This document shows, piece after piece, positions 1 to 11,604 of a DNA stretch of 64,000 nucleotides. This DNA is from Anadara kagoshimensis (taxonomy: Eukaryota; Mollusca; Bivalvia; Arcoida; Arcidae): the NCBI GenBank assembly GCA_021292105.1, contig CM037870.1:31677905-31741904 (forward strand), written 5' to 3'. The first letter of the stretch is position 1. Each line of letters begins with the position of its first letter. The notes beneath the pieces were generated by a model. The model searched no databases. It saw only the letters and a list, made by a program, of their open reading frames with translations, and was not told where the DNA came from. A program made the position numbers and the translations under genes.

Positions 1-2589
1 TCGTACATCCTGAAACGGCTTCATTGACAGCCAAAGTCGGGGACCTGATTCATTCAACTAGGAGTTAATGTATTGTAGTTTTTTATGAGGCATGTTGTAT
101 CCCAATGTCACCGGCGTTTATTCGGGTTATTTTAGCCACGTAGGATGTTCAGTTTTGATAAAGAGTTGCAACAATACATATATTGACGCAAGATCAAACA
201 TTTAATTGACGTAGATTAATCTAATCTTTGTCACTCAAGTTTTTGTAACTGATAATGAAAATTACATATGTGTTAAAACTTCTTTGAGGACTTGAAATTG
301 AGATATAAAAAGGTCGAAGGGATCAGCATTTTATCATGGTTAACACATATATTATACAATATTGTGCTTTAAGTGAAGATTATTAAAGCCGATAAATGCA
401 TCTTAAATAAACGACACAATATACGGCTCAAGTATCGTGAGAATAGAATGAATACACAGGATAAAATACAACAAAAAGAAGAGCCGTCTGTGTGTATGAT
501 GGGACAAACAATTATGCTTTTAAAACTTTTCAAATGCAATAAAGCAATTTGTAGGTAAAAAATCATACACTGTACTTGGCAATAGCGAAAACAATCAAGA
601 ATATAACACTACAAAATATCTTAACCACACTGAAACTACTGAGCATAAATCTATTAATTCTTGAGGGCTCTGATTTTTTTTTTAAAAACAGTGGTAGCTA
701 AATATGTCACCAATAACACGCGACACAGTAATAAACCGAATAACAGCTATATATAAAACACACGTATATACGTACTTGTATTGGGATTTTTTTTTTATAT
801 TTACCGACAATTTTGTATATGACATGTATGATGTAGTTAAATTACTATTGTAAGATAACTACCATCATTTGTGTTCTAAAACATTTATAGGTTGGTTGGA
901 TTTCATGCAATCAAGTGCCCGTCCAAAGTTAAAGGTACGGGTTTTGTAACCAGTAGATTAAATATGCGTTTGTCTGTTTTTGGTTACGTTTGCAATTGTC
1001 AAGAACATGTTTTAAAGCCACAGCTTGCTTTTTTGTATAATTTTATAGAATTATTACCTGTACAATGAAACCATGCCAAAGAACTTTTACCTTTACTGAA
1101 ACAAAACTAGCATGTGTGCAGAAAGTCAATTTTCAACAAGCAAAACATAATATGTATACCAGTATGTACCAGTACACATCTAATTTATACTACCATTTAT
1201 CCATGTCATTATGCGATGCATTTTTAGAAGACATACAAAAAATTACCTCTTTGTTTCTAGACCAAATACTTATTTTTTACCTGATTTCCCATCTAAATGA
1301 TTGACATATATAATATATGCATTGCAGTTTAATAAAAACACCTCATTACATTTTGGCGCCTTGTCGTCATATAAAGCCTTAAGCTAATGCAGTCTAGAAT
1401 GTGATTTTTGTTAGATTAGCCTTAACGCGTACAGCGGTCACGTTAAAATTGCATATGTATTTATGCTAATACAAGTCATCGGCATGGCGCTAAAGGGCTT
1501 CCGTATACCAGCATGCAGCCAGAACAAACTTGAAAACGTACGGACTCGCCGAGGGTAATCTGGTACTTTTTGATTGTGTATTTAATGGTATTAGCTTAAA
1601 TTATTTTAATCCATAATACCTTTTTAATTCTTTTTCTTATTTAACACTATTTATATTATTTAGTCTGTTTCTGAAATACTCGAACACATGCTGGTAAAGT
1701 AAGGTAAGCTGGTTATTTTGGATGACCACAAGTTGTAAACTTTATTAAGTATTCATTCATAAATAATATGCAAATTATGAATGAAACACGTGTGGGAACT
1801 TTTAATGGTTGACCTCAATTTTGGGTTCTCGACACCAAGCATATATTAGGTATAGTCGGTTAGTCTTACGATTTTTCATATTATATACATAAAATGATAA
1901 ATTGGCTATAATTTACTCAAGTATGTATCTTGTATGACAGACTTGTGATTTACTGTTAACAGTGTTGAAATTTTAATTTGAAATTAAATTTGGGGAATAG
2001 ACAAAGAATGACACTAATAAAAATTTAAAAAAAAGAAGAAAATTGTAGAAACTATGTATTAGTTAATGCAGGAAACACTAAAGGGGATTATTTTCTAGTT
2101 GTGAAAATTTCGCAAATTCTGAAATCTGGTTTTTCGCGTGGATGTAATTTTCGCATAACCAATATAAGTGGATGTATATTCTATATATTATGATATACTA
2201 ACCTGTATGGTAGACATTTTTGTATTGGTAAAATTTTCGCGGTAATTTCTTTAACGTGAAATAAACGAAATTTACCCACGCGAAAATTCCCCCTTTAAAG
2301 TAACTGGAAAAGGGTATATAAGAGGACGAAAAGGGCATGTGGAATGTCACAGCAGAGTTATATGTACTGGACAATAGCAACCACAACTAGGAACACAAAA
2401 ACACCACCACAGAACAATGCATCACAATACAATTAAACGATCGAAAGAAGAAACAATACACAAGTACACGTGTAAATCTTTAAAGCTCAATAACATTCAC
2501 AATAGCCGATAGCCAATACAAGCCGAAAACACGAGAGTTTAAATTCGACAGGTAATGAATGCCGAATACTAATAAATTGGCGCTGGTTA
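1..2589. other. Upstream intergenic DNA, no gene recognised
   Basis: AT-rich sequence with stops in every frame; the short open frames near 370-560 and 1065-1304 lack any domain or codon pattern. A weak TTCGCG/CGCGAAAA inverted arrangement at about 2100-2290 may be an old MITE. Confidence 0.5.
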
Positions 2590-3216
2590 AAATCTGAAAT
2601 TCCTCAGAAACTAAGGTATACCCCCTCATGCATAGTATTTCCTTAGCTTTTGGTAAAACAATTTTGGTCCTTTGGGTATCTTTTTAACATCTTGGAAAAA
2701 AAGATTTCACAATGTTGCTCTAAGCACTAATGATGAAGAATTGTATTCCGAAACGGCCATCTAGTGCTGTGAAATTAAAACTGGTTTAATATGTAATTAG
2801 TTCATTGTTCGATCATTGTTCATCGAGAATGTATGAAGACACGAAGACGCTTCATACAAGAGGACACGGTGAAACGAAAGACCATCAATAAGCATAATAT
2901 CGATGCCAACTTGGCTTTCAGGCAACAGAAATTGATATTTTTGGGATGGAAATGTTATGTGCTTAACTAATTGTCTTAAAGCGTAAAAATGCACAAACAT
3001 AATTATAATAATGTATTACATATTATACCAGTTTTAATTTTACCACAGAAGACGGCCATTTCGGAATACAAGTAAGTAGTGCTTAGACCAAAATTATGAA
3101 ACCGAAATTCTTTTTCCCCCCAAGATGTTGAAAGGATACCCAAAAGACCAAAATATATGTCACCAAATGCAGCTAATGAAAAACTTTGCATGAGGGAGTA
3201 TACCTTAGTTTTTTAG
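2590..3216. repeat. Inverted pair of a ~210-bp dispersed repeat (family Q)
   Basis: Bases 2590-2800 (+) and 3008-3216 (-) are diverged copies of one sequence. It begins TCCTCAGAAACTAAGGTATA, passes through TGGGTATC and CAACATCTTGG, and ends in TTCCGAAACGGCC...AAAACTGG..ATATGTAAT. They face each other across about 207 bp, so a transcript could form a long imperfect hairpin. Other copies lie at 6748-6965, 26275-26395, about 31135-31230 and 54545-54826. The family is not identified. Confidence 0.75.
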
Positions 3217-3225
3217 GATAACGTA

Positions 3226-3480
3226 CAGTGGCGGATTTAGGGGAGGGGTTGCAACCCCCCCCTTTGAAAAATTTAAAGAGAGAGAGAGAGTGAGATATTG
3301 ACTGATTAAAATTATTTTCTTGGCCCCCATCGGGGCTCTGCCCTAGACCCATCGTCTCTGGAAGCTCGCGCCTTCGGCGCTCGCACCTAGCATTGATATA
3401 ATTCTCATCCCCCCTTTCAAAAAATCCTGTATAGTTCTCAACCCCCCCCCCCCTTTCAAAAAATCCTGGATCCGCCCCTG
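3226..3480. mobile_element. 255-bp TIR element with 5-bp target duplication (copy 1)
   Basis: The ends are CAGTGGCGGATTTAGGGG and, inverted, CAGGGGCGGATCCAGGATTT. The flanking direct repeat is ACGTA (3221-3225 and 3481-3485). The interior has poly-C runs, (GA)n, and a GC-rich hairpin (GCGCCTTCGGCGC). CAGNGGCGGAT ends recall hAT-type elements, but canonical hAT elements duplicate 8 bp; a 5-bp duplication would fit the hAT5 type. It is non-coding. Confidence 0.8.
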
Positions 3481-3589
3481 ACGTATCAGTGTATCATTGA
3501 TGCCTTCCAAAAATATCTAAACATCACCACTGTTTGACATATTGTCATCAGTCTCGTTGCTCATCCGAAGTTGGTAGCTTTGGTAGTCC
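3481..3589. other. Spacer between two mobile elements
   Basis: This 109-bp stretch separates the 255-bp element from the 1.8 kb element. I see no feature in it. Confidence 0.5.
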
Positions 3590-3609
3590 TTTTTAGCTCA
3601 CCTGAGCCA

Positions 3610-3641
<32 letters not shown>

Positions 3642-3664
3642 GTCCGTTGTCTGTCGTCGTCGTC

Positions 3665-3703
<39 letters not shown>

Positions 3704-5400
3704 ACGAACCACTGGGCAGATTTCAACCAAATTTGGCACAAAGCACCACTAGGTGAAGGGGATTCAAGTTGTTCAAATGAAGGGCCACACCCTCTTTAAA
3801 GGGGAGATAATTATGAATTATTGAAACTTTGTTGGTATTTTTCAAAAATCTTCTTCTCAAAAACTATTCGGCCTGTAAAGCTTAAACTTTTGTGGAGGCA
3901 TCCTTAGGAAGTGTAGATTCAAGTTTGTTCAAATCATGGTCCCCGGGGGTAGGGAAGGGCCACAAGAGGGGGATCAAGTTTTACATAGGAGTATATAGAG
4001 AAAATCTTTAAAAATCTTCTTCTCAAAAATTATTAGGCCTGAAAAGCTCAAATTAAAATGGAAGCATCCTGAGGTAGTGTAGATTCAAGTTTGTTCAAAT
4101 CATGGTCCCCGGGGTAGGGAGGGGTCACAAGAGGGGGATCAAGTTTTACATAGGAATATATAAAGAAAATTTTTAAAAATCTTTTTCTCAAAAACTATTA
4201 GGCCAGAAAAGCTCAAATTAAAATGGAAGCATCCTCAGGTAGTGTAGATTCAAGTTTGTTCAAATCATAGTCCCTGGGGGTAGGGTGGGGCCACAAGAGG
4301 GGGGTCAAGTTTTACACAGGAATATATAGAGAGAATCTTTAAAAATCTTCTCCTCAAAAACTATTAGGCCAGGAAAGCTCAAATTAAAATGGAAGCATCC
4401 TCAGGTAGTGTAGATTCAAGTTTGTTCAAATCATGGTCCCCGGGGGTAGGGAGGGGCCACAAGAGGGGGATCAAGTTTTACATAGGAGTATATAGAGAAA
4501 ATCTTTAAAAATCTTCTTCTCAAAAACTATTAGGCCTGAAAAGCTCAAATTAAACTGGAAGCATCCTGAGGTAGTGTAGATTCAAGTTTGTTCAAATCAT
4601 GGTCCCCGGGGGTAGGGAGGGGTCACAAGAGGGGGATCAAGTTTTACATAGGAATATATAAAGAAAATTTTTTAAAATCTTTTTCTCAAAAACTATTAGG
4701 CCAGAAAAGCTCAAATTAAAATGGAAGCATCCTCAGGTAGTGTAGATTCAAGTTTGTTCAAATCATAGTCCCTGGGGGTAGGGTGGGGCCACAAGAGGGG
4801 GGTCAAGTTTTACACAGGAATATATAGAGAGAATCTTTAAAAATCTTCTCCTCAAAAACTATTAGGCCAGGAAAGCTCAAATTAAAATGGAAGCATCCTC
4901 AGGTAGTGTAGATTCAAGTTTGTTCAAATCATGGTTAAATAATAGTGTATTTTCCATGCTGTATTCTTTTATATAAGTATTTTGATATAAAGTTAAATAT
5001 ATTGTTCATGAGAAATATATTAATTGTACTTGTATTTAAAAGCTAATTTTTAATGTAAATCCTGCTGTATTCTATAATTTCTATTTGCCATTTCCCGATT
5101 ACAGTATTCGGCCTATGCATTTTCTCTCTTTTGAGATTGGTAGATTGCATGATGAAAATTTGTTTTTAAATTATTTCATTGGTTGAAATGCTGTAAGAAA
5201 AAGGTAACGGAATAAGCCGAGGCTTGTCGAAACATCAACCTTTTACGGTACATAGAAATACTTACAAATTGTTTAGTGAAAAGCATCGGTAGGAAGTATA
5301 GATTTCAGTTTGTACCTGCACTCACTTCAATACTGAACTCATTTCGGCTTCTTCCTAGCAAGTTGCTCAGGTGAGCGATGTGGCCCCTGGGCCTCTTGTT
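3590..5400 (+). mobile_element. 1.8 kb bivalve-type element with 166-bp ABCABC array (copy 1)
   Basis: The element begins TTTTTAGCTCACCTGAGCC and ends GTTGCTCAGGTGAGCG...GGGCCTCTTGTT, so GCTCACCTGAGC is inverted near both ends. After a (GTC)n tract (about 3655-3675) comes an array of 166-bp monomers. GTGTAGATTC recurs at 3911, 4077, 4242, 4408, 4574, 4740 and 4906. Monomers fall into three types (A: GGGAGGGGCC; B: GAGGGGTCAC with AATATATAAAG; C: TCCCTGGGGGTAGGGTGG) in the order ABCABC. A unique 3' section follows from 4936. There is no coding capacity. It resembles array-carrying non-autonomous elements described from bivalves (pearl/Helentron-related), but I cannot confirm the family. A second copy is at 43429-45252. 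Confidence 0.8.
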
Positions 5401-6747
5401 ATTGTTCTTTTGTCCTACAAGACTGGAGTGGATTCAGTAATCAATTGTATGTTTGTCCCATCCTATCAGCTTCATTCTTCTGTTGTTGCATCCAGATCAT
5501 AAACATAAGAAACATATTAAACATGTCTGGTGAGAATCTTGAAAAAATAAAGTACATTTTGTCCAGCTATGATTTCCTTGAAATGTTTATCGTTGGTTAT
5601 GCCAATTGCATTGCATCTGATTTCGTGTTGGCTTAATTTTACTGGTATTGAAACAAGCAGGATCTGGTACCAGTAATTGATGGACCGAAACAATAAACTA
5701 ATAAAGTAGTCCAAAAGCTTACCACAGACACTGTGAAAAAGTATACCAAAGATCATCATTGACAAACTATCTATGACGCATTTAATGAAAACCAAGAGAT
5801 GCCATCTTCTGAAATATTTTAAAACCATCGACAGAACAGTATCCAATACATTCATATATAAACTATTTGATAACCTCTCAAAACAGGGAAAAATGAAAAT
5901 ATAGATTCGATCATTAACAAGGAAGAGTGAGTATTGGCATGTATGCTATAAAATAAAATTACGGCGGAAATTAGACTTGTAAATTATACTGGTCTAGACG
6001 TCATTCACACCATAATCGTTAATTATAGGGAGTGTACATTTATTTAACGTAAAAAATGTTCCCGTGTCTTGTTATTATGCGGACAACGCACATTTCATTT
6101 CCCTTCCGCCCATTGCTTGGTTGTTGTCCTACATAACAATGTTTTAGTTGATCGAGTTGTATTATATCGAAAGCTTGTCAAATTGAATGCTTGAAATAGT
6201 TTAAGATGCATTGTACATGCACTTTTATTTCATTGCTTGCAAAATTTCACTGTATGTAATGAATGTATTGTCTATTTGAATAAGATGCATTGTACGCCAA
6301 GTCGGCAATTTCCAGAAATTGTGTTTCGGCTTTACAATGTTGTAACCTCTCTCCGTTTGGAAATTTGGGATAACTTTTTGACAAGTGTCTGAGAGGCGAA
6401 AAAAAACACGCGTCTTGAAATCTATACTAGAACATAATGAAGTAAAATTTATCTATGAAACTTTTGAATTAAATGCCGAATAAACAACAGTTTGAGATTT
6501 AGTTTTGAATTTAGCGATACGATACTGTTATTAACACATTTTTCTGATTTCTTGACGACAATCAATTTCTTCTCAGGATTGCCAAACATTTTTCAACAAT
6601 CTTTAAAACTTGGACACTGTTTGTGTACAGAGAATTGCCACATGATATTTTGTAGAATGTGACATCACACTTTAATCAAGAATGCGCATGTAATCAATAC
6701 ATTGTCTATTTGCTGAATTCCATCATGTTTTGCAAACTGCTGGTAGA
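5401..6747. other. Intergenic DNA, no gene recognised
   Basis: This is unique-looking AT-rich sequence. The 112-codon open frame on the minus strand at 5517-5855 has no recognisable domain, and a 63-codon frame overlaps it on the plus strand. I see no splice or signal evidence and do not call either. Confidence 0.45.
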
Positions 6748-6965
6748 AAAAATTGAAATACCTCAAAAACAAAGATATACTCCCTCAAGCAAAGTTTTTC
6801 CTTAGCTAAATTTGGTAAAATACATTTTGTTCATTTTGGGTATCTTTTCAACATCTTGAAAACAATTTTGGTTTCATAATTTTGGCCCAAGCACTACTGA
6901 TGGGAATTGTATTCCGAAACGGCCGTCTAGTGCTGTAAAATTAAAACTGATATAATATGTAATTT
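6748..6965 (+). repeat. Dispersed ~210-bp repeat, family Q
   Basis: This is a plus-orientation copy sharing ACCTCAAAAACAAAGATATAC, the CAACATCTTG block, CCAAGCACTACTGATG, TATTCCGAAACGGCCGTCTA and the ATATGTAATT end with the pair at 2590-3216. It ends about 100 bp before the second 5-bp-TSD element. Confidence 0.75.
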
Positions 6966-7072
6966 GCCGACTTATTAAATTCCTTCACTTATAAAGTTCC
7001 ATATATCTCAGTCTAGTTTACTACAAATATCACATCATTGAAAACTTTGTTATCACTCTCTAGCTGAAATAG

Positions 7073-7379
7073 CAGTGGCGGATTTAGGGGAGGGGTTGCG
7101 GGGGTTGCAACCCCCCCCCCCCTTTGAAAAATTTAAAGAGAGAGAGAGAGAGTGAGATATTGACTGATTAAAATTATTTTCTTGGCCCCCATCGGGGCTC
7201 TGCCCTAGACCCATCGTCTCTGGAAGCTCGCGCCTTCGGCGCTCGCACATAGCATTGATATAATTCTCATCCCCCCTTTCAAAAAATCCTGTATAGTTCT
7301 CAACCCCCCCTTTAAAAAATCCTGGATAGTTCTCAACCCCCCCCCCCCCCCCTTTCAAAAAATCCTGGATCCGCCCCTG
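7073..7379. mobile_element. 307-bp TIR element with 5-bp target duplication (copy 2)
   Basis: This is the same family as the element at 3226, nearly identical through the GA tract and the GCGCCTTCGGCGC hairpin. The target duplication is AATAG (7068-7072 and 7380-7384). It is longer because the right-hand unit, TTCTCAACCCCCC followed by an AAAATCCTG word, is present three times rather than twice, with longer C runs. The open frame on its minus strand is an artefact of this repeat. Confidence 0.8.
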
Positions 7380-7489
7380 AATAGTAAGGCTTAGGTTACA
7401 TTAAATCTCACGTTTGTTTAGTTCATAAGACAAATTTTATCTGGCCTTTACATTGACCATCTATGGTCAAATAAGTAATGTTACCTATC

Positions 7490-7650
7490 CATGTCAAAAA
7501 CAGCAATCCCAAAGCAGAGTAAAACTTTGAAAATTGGTAAATTGAGTTAAACACGTGAACTTCCACCACTGAAGTGAGGCTCTGCGCTCAGATAGGGTAA
7601 GCACCTGTAAAATCAAAACTAAAAATGAAAGGAACATGTGGGCGTCCATT
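7490..7650 (+). repeat. Dispersed ~200-bp repeat, family R
   Basis: Contains AACACGTGAACTTCCAC, AAGTGAGG..CTCTG, GGTAAGCACCTGTAAAA and GAAAGGAACATG. The same order of words recurs at 24098-24300 (+), 37320-37470 (+), 16020-16256 (-), 25735-25830 (-) and 63520-63580 (-). The element type is unknown and there is no coding capacity. Confidence 0.65.
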
Positions 7651-8383
7651 AGTACATCAGTATAACAAACAAATTCAACATCGGCTCAAAAAGAGTATCA
7701 ATTTGGCATATTAAATTACCACACATTATATAAATAATCAATGTTTACAACTGTAAAAGTAAACCTGAAAAATTCTGACCAAAAATCAAATACAAATAAC
7801 AAATTAAACAGCTAAAATTTCAAATCATCGTTTAAATAAGAGTAAAAAGATGTAATAACATAATAACACATTAAAACATACCCTATGCGCACTTGTAAAG
7901 TTCTATGATTCAAAATCAGAACTGTTCTAACAAAGAAAACACCCGGATGATGAAAACTAAGTTACTAAGTTGGAAAACGGAACATCTCGGAATTACGAGA
8001 CGAGACGCAAAACAGAAGCCATTTAGACCATTTTTGATTTTTACTGATCAGTTGTATTTGTAATACTTCACATTTTGTACCACAGTTGTTTTTTGATACT
8101 TGGAAGATACGTTGTTACCGATGTTCCCGTTTACATGTGGGACTTTTAGAACTTTAGGACGAGTTTGGAACATCGGTTGACCAATATCATGGTGTTCCAA
8201 TATCATGATGTTATGTGCAAAAACTCTTCTTGTATAATGTCACCACAGGACTAAAAGGCATGATTTTGGATCCAATATTTCCATTTAATTCAATTTACTT
8301 TATTGGCTATAAACATATACATTCTGTAGCAACATATACATCCATTTTATTATTCAAAAAGCCTAAACTGGGTATTCTAGCAA
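7651..8383. other. Intergenic DNA, no gene recognised
   Basis: AT-rich sequence. I see no repeat or gene until the minisatellite begins, apart from the open frame running into it. Confidence 0.5.
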
Positions 8384-10048
8384 ATGATATATTCAAGCGA
8401 AGGAGTTCTTCTCAGAACATTCAAGCAATCGAGATCTACTCAGGACATTCAAGCAAAAAAGCACTTCTCGTGTCATTCAAGCAAAACAAAACAAAAATAT
8501 TCAGAGAGAAAGCAAGCAAAGGAGATCTCAGGGCATTCAAGCAAAAGAAATGTTCACAGGAGATTCAAGCAAAGAAGATCTCAGGGCATTCAAGCAAGGG
8601 AGATCTCAGGGCATTCAAGCAACGGAGATCTTCTCGGGGCATTCAAGCAAGGGAGATCTCAGGGCATTCAAGCAACGGAGATCTTCTCGGGGCATTCAAG
8701 CAAGGGAGATCTCAGGGCATTCAAGCAACGGAGATCTTCTCGGGGCATTCAAGCAAGGGAGATCTCAGGGCATTCAAGCAACGGAGATCTTCTCGGGGCA
8801 TTCAAGCAAGGGAGATCTTCTCGGGGCATTCAAGCAAGGGAGATCTTCTCGGGGCATTCAAGCAAGGGAGATCTTCTCGGGGCATTCAAGCAAGGGAGAT
8901 CTCGGGGCATTCAAGCAAAAGAGATATTCACAGGTGATTCAAGCAACGGAGATCTTCTCATGGTATTCTAGCAAAAGGTACCACCTAAGGGTATTCAAGC
9001 AAAGGAAATATTCACAGGGATTTAAGCAACGGATATCTTCTCAAGGCATACAGGCAAAGGATGTCTTCTCATGACCATCAAGAAAATGGGATCTTCTCAG
9101 GGCATTCAAGAAAAATGAGATCTTCTCAAGGCATTCAATCAAAGGAGATCTTCTCAGGGCATTAACACAAATAAGATTTTCTAAGTCCATTCAAGAAAAT
9201 GAGATCTTCTTGGAGCTAAGGAAATGTTTACAGGGCATATAAGCAAAGGACATTCAAGCAAGGGGGTCTTCTTATGAATTTAAGCACAGGTTTTTTTAAG
9301 GACATTCCAGCAAAGGCGATTGTCTCGGGATACTCAAGCAAAGGGGATCTTCTTAGGATATTCAAGCCAAGAGGATATCCTCGGGCTATTCAAGCAAAGA
9401 TTTTATCTCGGCATTCAAGCAAAGGGGATCTTCTCAAGGAAATTCATACAAAAGATATCTTCGGAAGGCATTCAAACAGAGGGGATCCTCTCAAGGAATT
9501 CATACAGAGAAATTTAAGCAAAGGGGGTCTATTTCGGATATTCAAGCCAAGGGGATCTCCTCGGGCTATTCTAGCAAAGGAAATCGTCTCTTGGATTCAA
9601 GCAGAGGGGATCTTCTCAGGGAATTCATACAAAATATATCTTCTCAAGACATTCAAACAGAGGCGATCTTCTCTTGGCATTCAAGCAGAGGAAATTTTTT
9701 CAAAGTATTCATACAAAAGAGATCTTCTTAAGGCATTGAAGAGAGAAAATCTTCTCTTGGCATTCAAACAGGGGATTTTACAAAAGAGATCTTCTGAAGG
9801 CATTCAAACAGAGGCGACCTTCTCTTGGCATTCAAGCAGAAAAAATCTTCTTTTCATTCAAACAGAGAGGATCTTACAAAAGAGATTCTCTGAAGGCATT
9901 CAAACAGATGCGATCTTCTCTTGGCATTCAAGCACTAGGGATCTTCTCAATGAATTCTTACAAAAGCTATCTTCTGGAGGCATTCAAACAGAGAGGATCT
10001 TCTCTTGCCATTCAAGCAGAGAAAATCTTCCCAGGGCATTCAATGAAT
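8384..10048 (+). repeat. 25/28-bp minisatellite (GGAGATCTTCTC..GCATTCAAGCAA), ~60 units
   Basis: The core (about 8600-8930) is homogeneous, with units GGAGATCTTCTCGGGGCATT-CAAGCAAG (28 bp) or the same lacking three bases (25 bp). Both flanks, especially 9080-10048, carry diverged units (AAACAGAGG variants). Both unit lengths equal 1 modulo 3, so each unit shifts the frame and the array is open in all three forward frames. That explains three overlapping 174-240 codon open frames and the later 258-codon one, with protein repeats such as GHSSKGDLLGAFKQ. I do not consider these real proteins. Confidence 0.9.
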
Positions 10049-10785
10049 GAATACCACAAAGTCACATTATACGGTTGTTGTAACATTACTTTTTATGAGT
10101 TGTCGATCTGATATAGTTTTGTCTCAATTAATACTTGTCTGATAATAAAACAATAAAAACTGGTGTCGCCATTAATTTTGTTTAAGTCTAACTCTTAATA
10201 TTTTTTATATAAAGACACTCCGATGAACCCGATATGCCTATAGGTATGAAGTGCATGACGGGTATTTTTCATTTGTTATTTTTTTAATTTTAATATATAC
10301 AATGTATAAATTTTAACTACATTTAGTTAAAACACTTTTTAAAACTAAAATTGTATTCTAAAAGATGCATGACGGGCAATTCCCGTGTATTTTCCCAATT
10401 AGTCAAAACGCTTTTAAACCAAAAATTGTTTGTATAAATATTGCACATACATATAATAGTAAAAATAAAACGATGAAGTGCATAACAGGTTATTATGCCT
10501 GATATATTTTCATAAATCGTATTTTTGAATTTTTAAAATAATTTATAGATAAAAAACACAAATTTGATGTAGTACATTAGTCTCGCCTTTGTTTTAATTG
10601 TTGTCGTTCCTGGTCCGATCGGTGTTAACTGCTTTTTGAATGCCTATTCATAGACCGTAAAATACCAAATGTAACACAGTGCAACTATAAATATTAGTTT
10701 TTGTATATATATGCAATGCATTTTTGTTAGTTAAAGAGACATTATTATGAATGATGAAGTATCTTATAATATATTTATTGTCTTA
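10049..10785. other. AT-rich intergenic DNA
   Basis: No gene seen. Three diverged words around GATGCATGACGGGCAAT (10250, 10370, 10475) hint at an old tandem duplication of about 110 bp. Confidence 0.4.
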
Positions 10786-11145
10786 GCTGGGTAAGCACCC
10801 TCTGTATCTGCTACAAAGTGGGTGGTACATTTGTCTACAGAGATGTTTTAGCTTGGGACCTTGTGGTTTTGGTCTCCAAGCACCATCTGTATCTGCTACA
10901 AAGTGGGTGGTACATTTGGCTACAGAGGTGTTTTAGCTTGGGACCTTGGGGTTTTGGTCTCCAAGCACCCTCTGTATCTGCTACAAAGTTGGTGGTACAT
11001 TTGTCTACATAGAGGTTTTAGTTTGGGACCTTGGGGATTTGGTCTCCAAGCACCGTCTGTGTCTGCTACAAAGTGGGTGGTACATTTGTCTACATAGAGG
11101 TTTGAGCTTGGGAACTTGGGACCTTGGGGTTTTGGTCTCCGACAA
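10786..11145 (+). repeat. ~85-bp tandem repeat, four copies
   Basis: The unit contains CTGTATCTGCTACAAAGTGG, GTGGTACATTTGTCTACA and TTGGGACCTTGGGG. Four copies run head to tail, the last with a small internal duplication of GGACCTTGGG. Overlapping open frames here (64-78 codons) follow the repeat and are not genes. Confidence 0.85.
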
Positions 11146-11604
11146 GTTTATTATACTCACAAAAATTATATGAGGTGCTAAACGAGGTTTCATCATATTA
11201 CGTAATGCAATAATATCTTTAAAAAAAGATATGGAAAGTGGAAAAAACCACATGCAGAAAGTCAGAAGATGAGCCTTTCCGCCAAGGCGTTGTTGGTCCA
11301 CATTGATGCATGCACAAGTGTCAAACAGACGGAGCTAAACCTTCAGCATGCTTTAGGTTTCAAAGATGCTGCATACAGATCTGGGACAAGCAAACACTAC
11401 ATTTTGATGTTGTGAGTGTATGGTAAAATGTTGCTATGGAGATATCATGCAGTTCTTTTGTAAGCTGTACATTGTATACAATTCAGAATATGAAAAAATC
11501 ATTATTTATGCTTATTGATGAAATACTTTGTTTATTGATGAAATGATTTGTTTATTTTTAACATTTAATCGTTCCAAGTTTAATTCAACCAAATGAATAA
11601 ATGT

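Noticed and set aside
2100..2290. TTCGCG/CGCGAAAA words suggesting another copy of the CTGTAAACG MITE
   Set aside because: The terminal CTGTAAACG sequence is absent and the order of internal words does not match; possibly an unrelated old element.
5517..5855. 112-codon minus-strand frame
   Set aside because: No recognisable domain, hydrophobic AT-driven composition, no splice or homology support.
7053..7358. Minus frame with Gly-rich start
   Set aside because: Produced by C/G runs and repeats of the CAGTGGCGGAT element.
8215..10050. Overlapping plus-strand open frames of 174-258 codons
   Set aside because: They follow a minisatellite whose unit lacks stops in all frames. No start context, domain or splice evidence.
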